Below the pieces are notes generated by a model. The model had not been told where the DNA came from, did not search any database, and was given only the letters and a program-made list of their open reading frames with translations. From assembly GCF_004210375.1 (NCBI RefSeq), contig NC_134833.1, positions 141,352,127 to 141,416,126 on the forward strand: DNA of 64,000 bases. The letters run 5' to 3'. The stretch's first letter is position 1; the number at the start of each line of letters is the position of its first letter. Below, piece after piece: positions 33,501 to 48,500 of this stretch. Source of the stretch: Tachypleus tridentatus (taxonomy: Eukaryota > Arthropoda > Merostomata > Xiphosura > Limulidae). The position numbers and the translations under genes were made by a program.

Positions 33501-36500
33501 TTATCAGAGACTTCAAAATGGTGGCGTTCTTCATGGGTCTCTAAGAAAGCTTTTCCAAGTTTCCCTGTTATCTTTGCCTTTGGGATAGCAGGGATACTGC
33601 AGCGCACTACAACAGGAAGCACTGGCCACAACGGACCGAGTTCTCTGTGGGGAGGCACAATGTCAAGTGTGAGACACTAGTGGACTTCCAGAAAGTGTTG
33701 TTTCTACCATAGCACATAAAATTGGGTCTTATAAAACAATTTGTCACAGCTCTTGATAAGGTGTCTGCAGCCTTCAAGTGCCATCGAGACTACTTTCCTG
33801 AGCTGTCTGAAGCAAATGTCAAAGCCGGTGTATTTGTTGGATCACAAATAAAGAAGATCCTGGAGTGCACAGAATTCCCCAAGAAGCTCGGTAGGAAAGA
33901 AAAAAGCTTGAGACAGCTTTATTTCAGTGGTTCGGCGCTTCTTGGGCAATTACAAGGCCGAAAATTATGTGGAACTGGTTGAGGATCTGGTGAAGAACTA
34001 CGGCAAAATGGGCTGCAGGATGTCCCTGAAAGTTCACATCCTTGACGGTCATCTTGATAAATTCAAGGAGAACATGGGAGCATACTCAGAGGAGCAAGGC
34101 GAGCGCTTCCACCAAGATATACTGGACTTTGAATGCCGCTACCAAGGAGCGAAAAACGAAAACATGATGGTAGTCGGGCCCGGAATGGCCAAGCGCGTTA
34201 AGGCGTGCGACTCGTAATCTGAGGGTCGCGGGTTCGCATCCGCGTCGCGCCAAACATGCTCGCCCTCCCAGCCGTGGGGGCGTTATAATGTTACGGTCAA
34301 TCCCACTATTCGTTGGTTAAAGAGTAGCCCAAGAGTTGGCGGTGGGTGGTGATGACTAGCTGCTTTCCCTCTAGTCTTACACTGATAAATTAGGGACGGC
34401 TAGCACAGATAGCCTTCGAGTAGCTTTGTGCGAAATTCCAAAACAAACAAACAAACCAAACAATGATGGGAGACTGTATTTGGAGGCTGATACATGAAAG
34501 TGATTTACATTACAGTCGCAAATCTCGAAAAATTACTCACTTCTAAACAGTATTGTACATTTTAGTATAAATACATGTAAATCTTAATTCATATGTTGTT
34601 TTATTCAGACCTTATGTAAATGAAAATGTGAAAATTTGCCCGTTTTTATATAGAAAATAGGTTAATTTTTAAATTTCATTATCCAGGTTACAAAAGTAAA
34701 GTTTGAAGGGAATAATGGTCATTTTCTGTACTTTTACAACATAAGCAATTAAGAAATAACACAAACAAAGTTTGTATTACATATTGTAATGCTATCTTTC
34801 GTAGAGTGTAGGTGGTACCTTCATGACCAGTGGCCGTAAACTTCACAAAATGAGGAAAGTTGTACCATTTAGGTTTCACCTGACATACCAGTGGAAAGAT
34901 TACTGTCTATTTCTACACACTATAGCATGTAACACTTTACAAGAATCTTACCACGAGAAAGAATGTATGTAATACCATAGCAGAATGATTCAGTTCAATA
35001 GATAATTAGCACAAAAGGAATTTAGTGACACCCGTGACCGACATTCGAGATTAACCCTCTAATTTGAAGTGTACTGTAAAGCCACTTTTGTATATCTGCT
35101 GACAAATATGAGTAATTCATAGACGTCACCAAATCTTAAACATTTGAACACACTGCATGATACATATAAATCATTTTGAGTTATAAATTTGATATTTTTT
35201 GTCAACTTATGATTGGTAATACAAACAAAACCACTTACTCACATAGATTTTTACTTAGCCATTACGAGTGCGTTAAGTAACAGTTAATCTGATAGTTTTG
35301 GTGCATACACCATATTTTGTTTTGGTTTTTAATTTTGGGTAAAAGTGGGATTGGCCGTTACATTATAACGTCCCCTGGCTGAAAGCGCTAGCATGTTTGG
35401 TGTGACGGGGATTCGAACCCATGACCGTATAGTCAGATTGGGAGTCGAGCACATTAATCAGTTAATCATGTTAGGTCCTATAGCATATTACTAGTAGGTC
35501 TAATTACGCTTATGCTTGGTCATTTTGAAAGAAATTATGCAATAAAAATAGTCTAAAATATTATCTTAATATAAATGGGTTGTATTTATGTCTCTTTATT
35601 TTCTAAATAAAACTTATTTATAGTCTACTTTTAATAACACATCCAACATGTGTTCAGAAATTGCAACTTTTCTTACCTTTGACTGAGGACGGAATACGCT
35701 TCTAGCGTTGATTTGTGGCTTAGCCTTAGGCTCGAGTTACAAAACTAAAGTTACATTATACAAAACATTAACTGCCAAGACAGTTATTTCATTAAAATAA
35801 ACGCAGTGAAATTCATCAAGTTAATGTATTGCCGTTCTGTGACGTATAATTATTAGAATTCTCAAACCAAATGACGATAAAGAACATCCGTGCCTTCTCC
35901 ACACACGTTCAGATGACTTGATATCATAACAAATTTTAAATTATTATAGAAGGAATAAAAACAGCTTTATGGCAAGCAGATTAGAAAAAAGTAATATGAA
36001 ATTTCAGATTATATATTTAGTATTTTTACACCCTCAGAAACAAGAAAGTTGTTTAAAAAACACATTTTACAGTTCTTGACACTACCAACTTCAAATATTC
36101 ACTATTTTAAAACTGTCTCAGTTAAACATAATATAAAACGTTTTTTTTTAATTCTAAGCATTTCGATTTTGTTTATTCCGTTTACAACTTGTCTCTGTGA
36201 AATTCGAGCACTAATTTATACCATCTGAATTAAACTTCAATGGAAGGCTAAAAATCGAAAAGGTAGGATTTCGATTTTTTTTAACACGTTGGATTCCAGA
36301 CCTATGTTGCCGATACTTTCCAGTGTCCCACTAGTCAAGTCTACGGATTTACAATGCTAAACTCAGGGGTTCGATACCCCTCGGTGGACTCAGCGGATAG
36401 CTCGATGTGGCTTTGCTATAAGAAAACACACCCACATACTTGACTTTATGGAGATCACAGAAAGAGAAACCTGTTTAGTGTAGGCGACGACTTATTATTT

Positions 36501-39500
36501 CAAATTTCAGTTAGGTTGGAATGATTTATATTTTAACTTGCTATTCTGGCACCAATTTCCGCTAGCCATACACGCTAACCACATTATAATTATTTTATTT
36601 TTAGGAAGAATGTATATGTAACCGTTGTGTCCCAGCCAATAAGTGGCCCTTTAAAAAGAAAATAGAGCACGGCTCACCGGTGGGTCATATGGAAGCCAAA
36701 CTGTTAAATTATTTCATAAAAACAAGTGTTAAAACATTTACACGAAAATAAAATATTAAATCAAACATTTTAGTTATAGTTTTAATTTAAAGGCAGTTTT
36801 TGGGGCTACATCACAAATATTTTTTTCAAAGCATTCCTTTTGGTAAAGTTTACCATGTTAACTTGAAGATGAACTAGGAAGGTCGAAACACTATTCTCTG
36901 CTTATCGATAAAAGTGTGGATACCCATACCAGCCATACATTAAAGTTTACCACATATCCTCCAGGTGAAATGCCCGGTTTGGGAAGGGTTAATACTACAC
37001 TCAGAATATGTTCAGAAATTTTGAATGTAGGGATACGAAAAAACGTTATATTACTAAATATGACACATTTTCTTTCTGTTTTGCCTTCAGGCAGTACTGG
37101 TCGTCCTTAATTTTAAAACTTACAAAAACAGTCGAAACATGTATGGTATCAGTGAAGAAATTATACATCTACACGGTAGCACAAACAATTATAACAGGAA
37201 TTATAACTTTATACAAGTTAAAATATCAAATAATACGACATAAACCATATCAATATGTCCATTAAAGCAAGTCATATAAAATATATTAATATAGCCTTTG
37301 TTGACATAAACTAAACATGACATGAAGTGACCCGATAATACAAAACCAAAGTAAAAAATACAGTAAAACACAAAAAATATATCTTAGTTCATCAGTGTGA
37401 AATAGTTAACTCTTAAGGCAATCAAAATAAACAAAATGAACCCTTCAAAACAACAAAAAGCGTGTATAACATTAAAAGAATCAGTGTGACACCATGAAAT
37501 AAAGAAAACTATTATAAAGGAAGCGCTCCTGTCACTAAAGTTTACTTTAGTAGAAAGCTAAGTACTGGCGTATCAGAGATAGAACTATGAATTGTTTTTC
37601 GATGGTGGAATTGAGTCAGTGTTATTGGTGTTGCAGAATGTAATGTAATACCTGATAGTGTGCATACTCACAGCTTCTAAACACTGGTACTACAAAATGA
37701 AGAAACAAATACTTGTAGTTATATACCTCAACAAGCACCACTTACACTTCCTGTATGATAGAACGTTCACCTTTCAAGTGGTCCATGTATTGTTAATATT
37801 CACCTTTCTAGTGGTCCATGTATTGTTAATATTCACCTTTCAAGTGGTCCATGTATTGTTAATATTCACCTTTCTAGTGGTCCATGTATTGCTGAATTGC
37901 TTATGAACTTAAACAATCAGGAAGAGATGGGTACACATTGAATCACAACACTACATGAATATGATTGTATTGCAGTACATCGTCCAGGTCCATTACACAG
38001 GCATACCGATGTCGTGCGACATGCTGAGATTCTGATCCTAGATATTATAGCCATAGCTACCATAGGTCATACGATAGGAGACTTCACTAGTGGTTGGGTA
38101 CTACAGTTGCGTCGAGACGTTTCTTTGGTTGCAGCCAGTACAGAATCAGGGAAGTAGAATGACACACATAATCTGTCACAATTATGGGAGTAGTTATAAA
38201 TACAATATGGTGTATTGTACTATTGTTATCTTGTTATCAACCACGGAGATGTGTTTTTCTACCTGTATTGTAACTGGTGGTACCTTAATCTGTGAGGTAG
38301 AAAATTCTTCCGACTTTGCTTTATGCAAAGACTAGAGGCCTGATGTATAGTAGAAGTTTTAGTGTACACATTCAAATATTAAGTGTTAATATAAACGTTT
38401 TATGGAATGTGTTGCCCAACCCTGAACAAAGTTAACTCCAGCAGGAAATTGTTAGTTCTCTTTAAATAACTCTAGTTATCACTGGTCTTCTCTTTGAGAC
38501 CACAAAAGGAAATTCGTAAATGTGGTCGTTATTAATTACTGTACCAAGTGGCCTGCTACTTATAAACTTGTCTGTAGTTCATAAAGGTTGTATCCTCTAG
38601 GTATCACCTGACCAACCACTGGAAAGATCACTGTCTAATTATACAAATTTTGCTTCAATTTACAGGAATCTTTCACATGAGAAAGCACGTGCGATACCCT
38701 AGTTTATTGACCAGTTCAATAGGTAACTAGACAAAATGAACTTAGTTACTCTTCAGATAGACAGTCTATATTTAAACTATGTACCAGTATGTATAGAAAC
38801 TTTCAAAGATTTGTAACAAATATGAAGATAGGAAACACGTTGAGTGTTCACATGCCACAATATATCGAATATAGTCAAAAGTACGGTAAAATACGTTTTA
38901 ATTAACTCCAGTATGGACATTTTGCATTTGTTTAAGTATTTAATTAGGTTCAATTTAATACTATGCAAAATTATTTAATGATCCATTTATTTGGTTTAAT
39001 AGAAGGAATTTTTGCGTTTACGTTTTATAATAAAGGAATGAGAACCTTCATTGAGTGAAAAACATCAAACAGATTAAGTGATATTAAGGCAGTTCTAAGT
39101 GATAATAGATGTAATTACTCCTAACGATGCCTTACTACATGTCAGTGTGTGTTGATATTGCTTAGGACAAATGTATGAAAAGTTTTCCTTGTCGATCGAA
39201 GTCTGAGTTAGATACGGCTGCTGTTACTATTCAAACCCATTTCCGAGGATATCATACACGGAAAGAGTTAAAATGGAGGCGAGGTGCAGCTGTTAGAATA
39301 CAAGCCATCTATAGAGGATACAGTATTCGAAAAATGTATAGTAGTTTTCTCGGCAAAGGACGGGTAAGTTTTGCCTTTAAGATACAACAGTGTAACAATT
39401 CTTCGGACACACAAAACAGTTGTTATGATATAGAGAGTTATATATTGTTGTGGGCTACATTTCTTTTTCTTTCAATGTATTTGTTCATTAGAGGGATTTT

Positions 39501-42500
39501 TTTCCTACTTGAGTAATGATTGGTGAAGTATAGAAATTTAATGAATTTATAAGATTCCTAGAATACTAGTGTAATATAAAAATCCCAGATGGAATGCTTG
39601 CGTTTGTCTATTATTCAGTTCATAACTGAGACGGTCAGCGTGTTTATTATAATTCAATTAGTGAAAAACTTTTATAATTAAGTTAGGCGTTTGTTTATTT
39701 ATTTGGAATTTCGCAAAAAACTACATGAGGGCTATCTGCACTAAGTTAGGCTTATATTAGTTTGGAATTTCAACTGAAATGTTGTTTGTAAAGTAGGCCT
39801 ACCAGTAAACACAGCCTTTAACAAACGTTATTGATGAAATTAACTAATTTGTTATTATTATGTGGACTATACTTTCTATTGCTTTTGCGAAATAATCGAA
39901 GAGAGCTCAAGAACAGAGCTCATCACAAACTCTGGTGTGGTGGTAAAAATGGTGGTGCCAGAGCACCAACTAAATCCTAATATATTTCCAGCCCTTGAAT
40001 TATATATTCACACATGGGCTACATTTTAGATGCTTAACTTGTTCATAATTACAAGCCCTTATCAACTAATTTTATAAAAACAAGTAGCATGTCTGAATAT
40101 TAAAAAATACCACTTACATATTATATTTAATTTCTATGGCATCTTCACATCATAACAGATATAGTTGTCTGTAATTTTATTTACTAAATAATCATGTTAC
40201 ACAAATAATAATGTTTTTATTTTCATATCATGCATTTTTAACATTGAAGTTTAATAACATAAAATACTCTGTCTATAAGTAATGTTTATGTTACAAGTAC
40301 GAGTACTTATTTGAATCACACCAAACACAGTAGAATAGGAGTTTTGGTCTACTCTGGCCCCACTATACTACTGGTCGCAACACTGGTGTAAAAAGCTGGA
40401 TTATTTTAGTGAGAGTACTTCACCTAATCTTTAAAATGACAAAATTAGCACAAAGCAAGGTTGACAATTTGCAGAAAATGATAAAAATCATCGTAAAAAA
40501 TCAAACAGAAAGAGACAGAAAATTAAAAGAAAGCCATCGTCAGAAGAAACTTATAGAACATTAAGAGAAGATCTAGCGGTCAGAGATGGAAATTTAAGAG
40601 AATAGGTTAAAGAAACAGAAGTAATATGTAAAGAAATACAGTAAGATATTTATGATATTCAGAAACATCATAAGAGCAAGACTGAATAGGTAGAAAAGCA
40701 CATCAATAACAGAATAAAACAGTTGGTAAATGCAAGGATTGAAACAAGCATACGTGTTTCATCATCTGCCAAGAAAATGAAATCAAGAACACTATTTACT
40801 ATAAAGTAGGAGAACCAACTTGGTCTGTGCCTATTACGCCATCTGTGACTAGAACTTTCCTGGACTACTCCAAAATTTAGCAGATCGTTTCAACAACATT
40901 GCCCAACCGAGAAGCCAATAGTCTATTATGGAAAAGTACTATTGGAGACATAACAGGCTCAATTCAGAATAATTTCTACAGTGAAGAAGTGGAATAGTGA
41001 ACAGTATGCTATTCGTCTTACTGCCATCAAATAACCTTCCATTCATGAGCTGTAACAACTATCAAGCAATGGTAGCTGCCTTATTACTTAGGTTTGGAGT
41101 GACACACGAGAACTTCCTGAAACAAAGTTTAGGAACAGTGAATAGAAGAAAGAACAGACCTTAGTCAAAATTACGGAAGATGTGGAAAGACTCGTCCAAT
41201 TATCTTACTCAGATGTTCCACGTAAAATAATGTTTTGTTAGCACTTGATCAATAACTAGATGTCATTACAGAAGAAGATATCAGAATTAGGTTTTAGCAA
41301 AGTAGGTGTACGTATTAAAAAAAAACTCTCAATTTAAAAATGGAATTAAAGTTGTAAATAAACAATCAAAAGCACCATCTAGAATTCAGGGGATCAGCAG
41401 CCTAGAAGATTTGGTTTGGTTTGTTTTGAATTTCGCGCAAAGCTACACGAGGGCTATCTGCGCTAGCCGTCCCTAATTTAGAAGTGTAAGACTAGAGGGA
41501 AGGCAGCTAGTCATCACCACCCACCGCGAACACTTGGGCTACTATTTTACCAACGAATAGTGGTATTGAGCGTAACATTATAACACCCTCACGGCTGAAA
41601 GGGCGAGCATATTTAGTGTGACGGTGATTCGAACCCGCGACCTTCGGATTACGAGTCGAATGCCTTAACCACCTGGTCATGCCAGGCCTCCTAGGAGAAG
41701 TGAGAGGATTAGTTAGGCAACTACAATAGGTGTTTTAAGTATAGCTTTGAAACCACATATCGGAATTGCGGGAAAAAAGATATTTTAGGAAATAGAAATT
41801 CATATAAAAGGATTTTAGAAAAAGGAAACTATCAAAAATACGATAAATATATGTCCGTTGCAACCCTGGCTGTGACGAATCAACAATACATATCCATTAC
41901 CACTCTGATTATGATGAATCAACAACTTAAAACAAAACTTCCTTTGCTAAACTAAAACATTAAAATTATAAAAAAATATAGCCCAAAACAATAATAAGGT
42001 GTTCTTATTGTTGACATATAAGTCCAGCAGAAAGTTAAACTAGTTTTTCATTTGACTTTTGGAAAGAGTTTCGTGTAATATATTTTTAATGCAATGTTGT
42101 GGAATAAAAGTTTGGTTCAAAACAACTACTAAACTACGTAATCAAATGTGCCATTAAATATTTTGTTTTATTTTATGTATGATTGTTATTTAGAGTAAAG
42201 TTCTGTGGTATAATAATTTATCTGTATGCATAATTCACTTAAAAGGTTTCAGTTATGGCTAATTAGGTGTACAAATTAGGTGTAGTAATGAATAAAGCAT
42301 AAAGTAACATAAAAGGCCCTTTGTACAACATATAATACGTATTACTTTTGATATTCTGGTGGCGCAGTCGAACTTTATTTTGAATAATGAAATGAATATA
42401 ATAGTTCTAACAGTACGTTATACATAGCAATGATGTATTCGATTTGAAATCATTACGCTAAACGTAAAGTTGTTTAAGTCCGTAGCTGTGTATAAAACAA

Positions 42501-45500
42501 CTTAATAGTTGCTATGAAACATCGTTTAACAATACTTCATAAAAATAGTTTTCTAAGCATGAATTTCAGGGCCAAGAAGGAAGCTGTCTGTATCTACTTC
42601 AAGAGTCAGTAGATTGTTTACTCATGAAGTCGCGAACTTAAAGCGTTATGTGAAACACACCATTCTTTACAAAAGATAACATAAATCGATGAATATTAAT
42701 TCCTGTATACTTGTGATTCACATGTTTCACACATGTACTCTAATGTAACATCTAAAACTACTTCAACATTTATGAGTAAGCAAAAAAGATGAATTACGAA
42801 AAACGGATTGTATGTCAGAACGGCTGGTATGGGTATTAACACTTATCGATAAGCAGAGGACAACGTTTCAACCCTCCTAGGTCATCTTCAGGTTAACAAA
42901 GAGAGAAGATGGCCAAGGAAGGTCAAAACGTTGTTCTCTGCTTATCAATAAAAATGTTAATACTCATACCAGCCGTTCTGAGATACATATTTTATTTCTA
43001 GTGTGTTTCTCGTCATCAAGAAAAACGAATTAACTAAAAACTAATAGTAACTGAAAGTGTAACTTTGTGTTTAATAACATAAAAGTAAACATTCAAATAA
43101 ATTACAATTTTAACTAAAAAAAAAAGAGACGTGTTAGGTATACAAAAACAACTTATCAGAGCATATAAAAAACGTAAATTATTAAATAAGCAAATGATTT
43201 GGTAAACATATACATTGTAAATGCAGTAAAAATGAATATAGCAAGACGAGTTTCCAAGTTAAAACGAAAATTAGTGGAAAGGATTACTGAACATTTGTAT
43301 TTGTGAAAAACATTGGGGGAGGATCACAATCTGTGGTAATTAATGCATAACCAACCACCCTAACCGTGACAATTCTCTTTTGCAATTAAATGTAAGTGTG
43401 GTAATCAGTAAGTAGAAAGTGCAAGTAATTGATCCTGTATGAGAAATTCTCCTGCTTCTGGATTATAAAAGTATTCAAGGTACCAAGTCATAACATTTAT
43501 AGTGTTAGAAGTGTATCAGAAAAACAAATGAATACGTGATTATAACAGTGAAAAAAAACAAAAGTTATCCCACTACACGTTATCAGTCGCTCACCTCAGA
43601 CAGTGAAGAAAGTTAAAAATTTGTCATTGGAAGCAGCCAAAGAACACAGTGGTTCACTGCAAGCCCATCACAAATGTCACGAAATTTCAAGATGTCATAT
43701 CAGTTCTGCACACTCAGAAATTTCTAGGCCACAGAAGTCATCATTACGTCATTATAAAATTCCCTATGTCAAACAAGTAAAAACATCTAAATTTCGAAAA
43801 TCCAAATACGGCCTTCATTGATACCATATCAGTGTTGAAAGAAATGGCAGTAAGGCCTAGACACTCATCCTTCTATTGTTACCAAGATAATGAACTCTAT
43901 AATGCGTATTTTAAACAATAGAGGCATAGCAAGGTTTAACTTTTTCCCAACATTGTGTGGTAATGTAAATCTGTAAACAAATAACATAGCTTGAAATTTT
44001 GACTTGAACAATATCAAAGTCTATAAGTAAGTTACATTAGTAAAACGTCAGATACGTTGAATCCTTTATGTTTTAAAAATAGAACTGAATGTTCTTAAAG
44101 GTTATTTTAAATACCATAAATTATTTTCTGGTATTAAATAAGTATTTGTATACAACATACATATTAAAATTTCATTTTCAGTTATCAATTGTACATACCT
44201 CTTTTTTTCAGCGACTTAGAAGCAAGTATGCCTCTACAGATCCATTTAATCCAGATCCATGTCTTAACATCTTGCTGTCTGCCAAATCCAAGTGTGAAGA
44301 CGTTATTTCTCTTGACTGGTTCAACTATCCAGCTAATGTATTACCAAGAGTGATAGGATCAATACAGATGGCAGAAACACCTGTTATCTTAGCAACAGGA
44401 GGAATTAACCCTGAAAAAACTTACCAGATAGTGACTAGTAGGACTGTAATAATATCTTAATTACACATAGTTAAATATATACTATGGTTTTTGTTGATTT
44501 GAGATTTATGTGTTTGGATTTAAGCTGAAAGCTATACAATAAGCTATATATATATATTCTGCCCATCACGGGTATCGAAGCCCGTTTCCTAGTGGTGTGA
44601 ATCTGCAGGCATACCGCTGTGCCATTGGGGGCGATTTAAAAGCTGTGTATGTTTGCATGCGTAAGAAATTAGTATAGAATTAATTTGACTTTCTGAAAAA
44701 AAAAAAACACTTTATCATAGTGTATATACATATATATAGTGGGTTATCTTTGCTCTGTCTATCAGGATATTGAAACTCAGTTTGTAGTGTTGTAAGTCTG
44801 CAGACATACTGCTGTTCCACTGGGGGGCATATATAAAACTTGTTATTGTAGTTTGTGTGAAATTAAACACAAAGCCACACAGTAGGCTGTCTTTACTCTG
44901 CCCGCCACGAGTATCGAAACCAGATTTCTAGCGGTTTTAGTCCGCAGACATAATGTTGTGCTACTGATATAGAAATAAAATAGTGTAAGTAAAGAATCAA
45001 TCTGTAAAAAAAATCTATTGGACTGAATCTGACCCTGAGAAAGTTTGAAAAAATATTAGTCATGTGATAGGTGAGGTTTCGTACCTGGGAGCAAATAAAT
45101 TATAGAAAATAATCTTTGTTTTAACATTAGTAACTAAAATCACAACAGACTGAATGTATATGTTTTTTGGTGTGTTTTTTCATATACCAAGTCCCACTGA
45201 GCTGTGCTTGTATTGGATAAATGTTTTGGGTAAAAAATGAATATGTTTGGTTTGTGTTTTGGTTATGCTGTGTTTATTATGTCCGCTTAACTAATATTTT
45301 ACTTGTTTTAAAATAAATTATTTTATTAAACTTGTACCCTTTGTTGTTAGTTTAAGAGTTATTGTAGTTTATTCAGTAATTTAATATTTAATGATCACTT
45401 AGTTTTCATAACAACTGTTGAAAGTTAATTATTTTAATGTTAGTTTAAGAGTTATTGTAGTTTATTCAGTAATTTAATATTTAATGATCACTTAGTTTTC

Positions 45501-48500
45501 ATAACAACTGTTGAAAGTTAATTATTTTAAAAGCGATAGTTATGACAAGATTCGTTACGCTACGCTATACGAGTTATGCCTTGTGTGTGCAGTGTAGTTG
45601 TTGTACCAGGCTGTTCTAATATTGTTAACGTCATCTTACTCGAAACTTTACGTTCTTCTTGTAACGTGAAAACTGTTATCACTCAAAAGCTAGATAGTTT
45701 TGTATTTGTCTGTTGCATATTATAAATACATGAAGAAGCAGTGTGTAAGCAAGAAGTTAAGAGAGGTTAGTGAAAAAAATTAAGTGAGACTGCCTGACTG
45801 TCAGTTTAGCGGTAATGAGCAGTTTTTGAAGTAAAAGTATCACAGCTTGTATTGTAACAACGGAGGTAGAAAAGGAGAATTTGTCTTGTCAAACAGTGTT
45901 TTAAGGCAGTTGAACCCAAATGTGTGGATTTTAACGAAAAGGAGACAATTATTTAAAACATTTTAAAAACTAACACCCTCATTATTGCCCCACGTTCCAT
46001 GACTAGCCCAAGTGTGGCCCAATGACCTGAATACCGGACTGTGGATCTGAGGTTCTATGGTTCACATCCCATTATTGAAAAAAATAAATAGCACTTCAAT
46101 CTCTAGAGCTTCGGATGACAGTCAAATCCAAGCATTCAGTTTGAAAAGAGGTTCATGAGATTGTGGCGATTGGTGTTGACCAATTGTCTTCCTTTTCTTT
46201 TTCTCAATTTAAACATAGGGTCGAATATATTATTGTTGTTTGTTTTTCAATTTCGCACAAAGTTACACAAGAGCTATCTGCACTAGCCATCCGTACTTGA
46301 GCAGTGTAAGACTAGAGGGCCTGGATATATTAGCCATATATAGTGTAGCTTTGCTCGAAAATCAATAATTCCAACAAATTTATCGCATGAGACTGTTTTT
46401 TGTAAATACTGTATGTAACAGAGAGAAGAGTAACATGTACACAAAAATCATTTATTTATGGACTTTTTCCAATAGAGTGTCGAACAGTTATTAATTTTTT
46501 GTGAAAATAAGACAGAGATAAAAGGTTATTGCCTGAGTGTTGTCAAGCGTAATTGTAGAAATAATATTAACATTTACGATGATGTAATCAGTTTGAAGTG
46601 GTACTTCATAAATCGATGTCGTTATATTTGGATGTAAGTACAGGTGGTTAAAGCACTCGGCTCGTAATCCGAGGGCCGCGGGTTCGAATCCCTGTCACAC
46701 CAAGCATGCTCGCCCTTTCGGCCATGGGGACGTTATAATGTGACCGTCAATCCCACTATTCGTTGGTTAAAAGAGTAGCCCAAAAGTTGGCGGTGGGTGG
46801 TGATGACTAGCTACCTTCCCTCTGATGCTTACACTGCTAAATTAGGGATGGCCAACGCAGATAGCCCTCGTGTAGCTTTGCGCGAAATTCAAAAAACAAA
46901 CAAACAACGGGTTAGATACAAAAAAACACAATACTAAAAATAGTTGTTAACCGTTGTTTAAAACTTCGTTTCAAACACACACGTCAGAACTGGGCCCGGA
47001 CTTCATTGACTCTCGCCAGTAATTTTTTGACAACAGTTGTATGTGTGGTATTATTCTATAGATACTAAAATTACTTGGTTTGTTTTGAATCTCGGACAAA
47101 GCTATTCGAGACCCATCTGCGATAGCCGTTCCTAATATATCGATTATAAACTAGAGAGATGGCAGTCAGCCAGTACAACCCACCGCCAACACTTCGGTTG
47201 TTTTTTTGACCTGTAATAACTTGAATACACCTACAATAGTGAGAGAAAGCACGCAACTCAACTTCAAATTAAATAGTAGGTAAAGTAATAATAACAAGCA
47301 GTTGGTACCATGATTTAATGTTGTACTAGTAAAACTTCATTACACTTACTTAAGATGGCGCAATATTAACATCAGCATGTGCCTATATTTCTTTTGGTTT
47401 TCTTCCTAGCTACTCTATTTTTAATCGAGATCTTGGACGGTCTAGGTATACGATTTAGGGTTCTCTTAAAAATAAATTCTTAACGTTTTCAAAAGTACAA
47501 AAGTAGAATAATGTATCCATTATTTTGGAATTATTAGAAAAAAATATAGTGAACACACACACACATATATATAGTGTTGTTTATTTGACTTACGTCCTTT
47601 GAAGAGTTGGCCCGGCATGGCCAGGCGTGTTAAGGCGTGCGACTCGTAATCTGAGGGTCGCGGGTTCGCATACCCGTCGCGCCAAACATGCTCGCCTTTT
47701 CAGCCGTGGGGGCGTTATATTGTGACGGTCAATCCCACTATTCGTTGGTAAAAGAGTAGCCCAAGAGTTGGCGACGGGTGGTGATAACTAGCTGCCTTCC
47801 CTCTAGTCTTACACTGCTAAATTAGGGACGGCTAGCACAGATAGCCCCGGGTAACTTTGTGCGAAATTCAAAAAACAAACAAACAAACAATACAAGCGGA
47901 GTAATTCTCCTGAAACTGGTATAACTCATGACAAGTTGTTAATAGAATGATACATTAGGTATTGTATTTATTTCTGGTTATCTTTATAATAACATTTATA
48001 ACTACTCTTTAAACAACACATCTTTGAAACTTTTTTAAAATTACTTTAGAATCATTTACGTATTTATACGTTTAAGGTTTACTAAAAAAAATAATGTTTT
48101 TCTTTCTACCAGGTACCTTACTTTTACGATACAATCCACAAAATACAATATTGGAGAAATGTGAAAAAATCCCATTACCTCGAAACCACCATGCAATGGT
48201 TGTGTTGGAGAAATGTGTCTATGTCATTGGTGAGTTTACAAATCATCGTTCAGATACATTAGCCTTCAACAATATAAGTATTCGTTTTAATTAATGTGTT
48301 CTTTTTATATGTTCTCATAGATGTTAAAAACTGTTTCAGGTCTTGATTAATCAAAATTTCCACTCTCGTAATCATGGAATACAACTCAGAATAATCCTTT
48401 AAAAAAACGTGTTTCATCGTAATCATGGGATAAAACTCAGAACAATCCTTTAAAAAAACGTGTTTCATCGTAATCATGGGATAAAACTCAGAACAATCCT

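Noticed and set aside
37658..37906. Hydrophobic repeat open frame (FTFQVVHVLLI repeated)
   Set aside because: Explained by the 33-bp tandem repeat whose period is a multiple of three.
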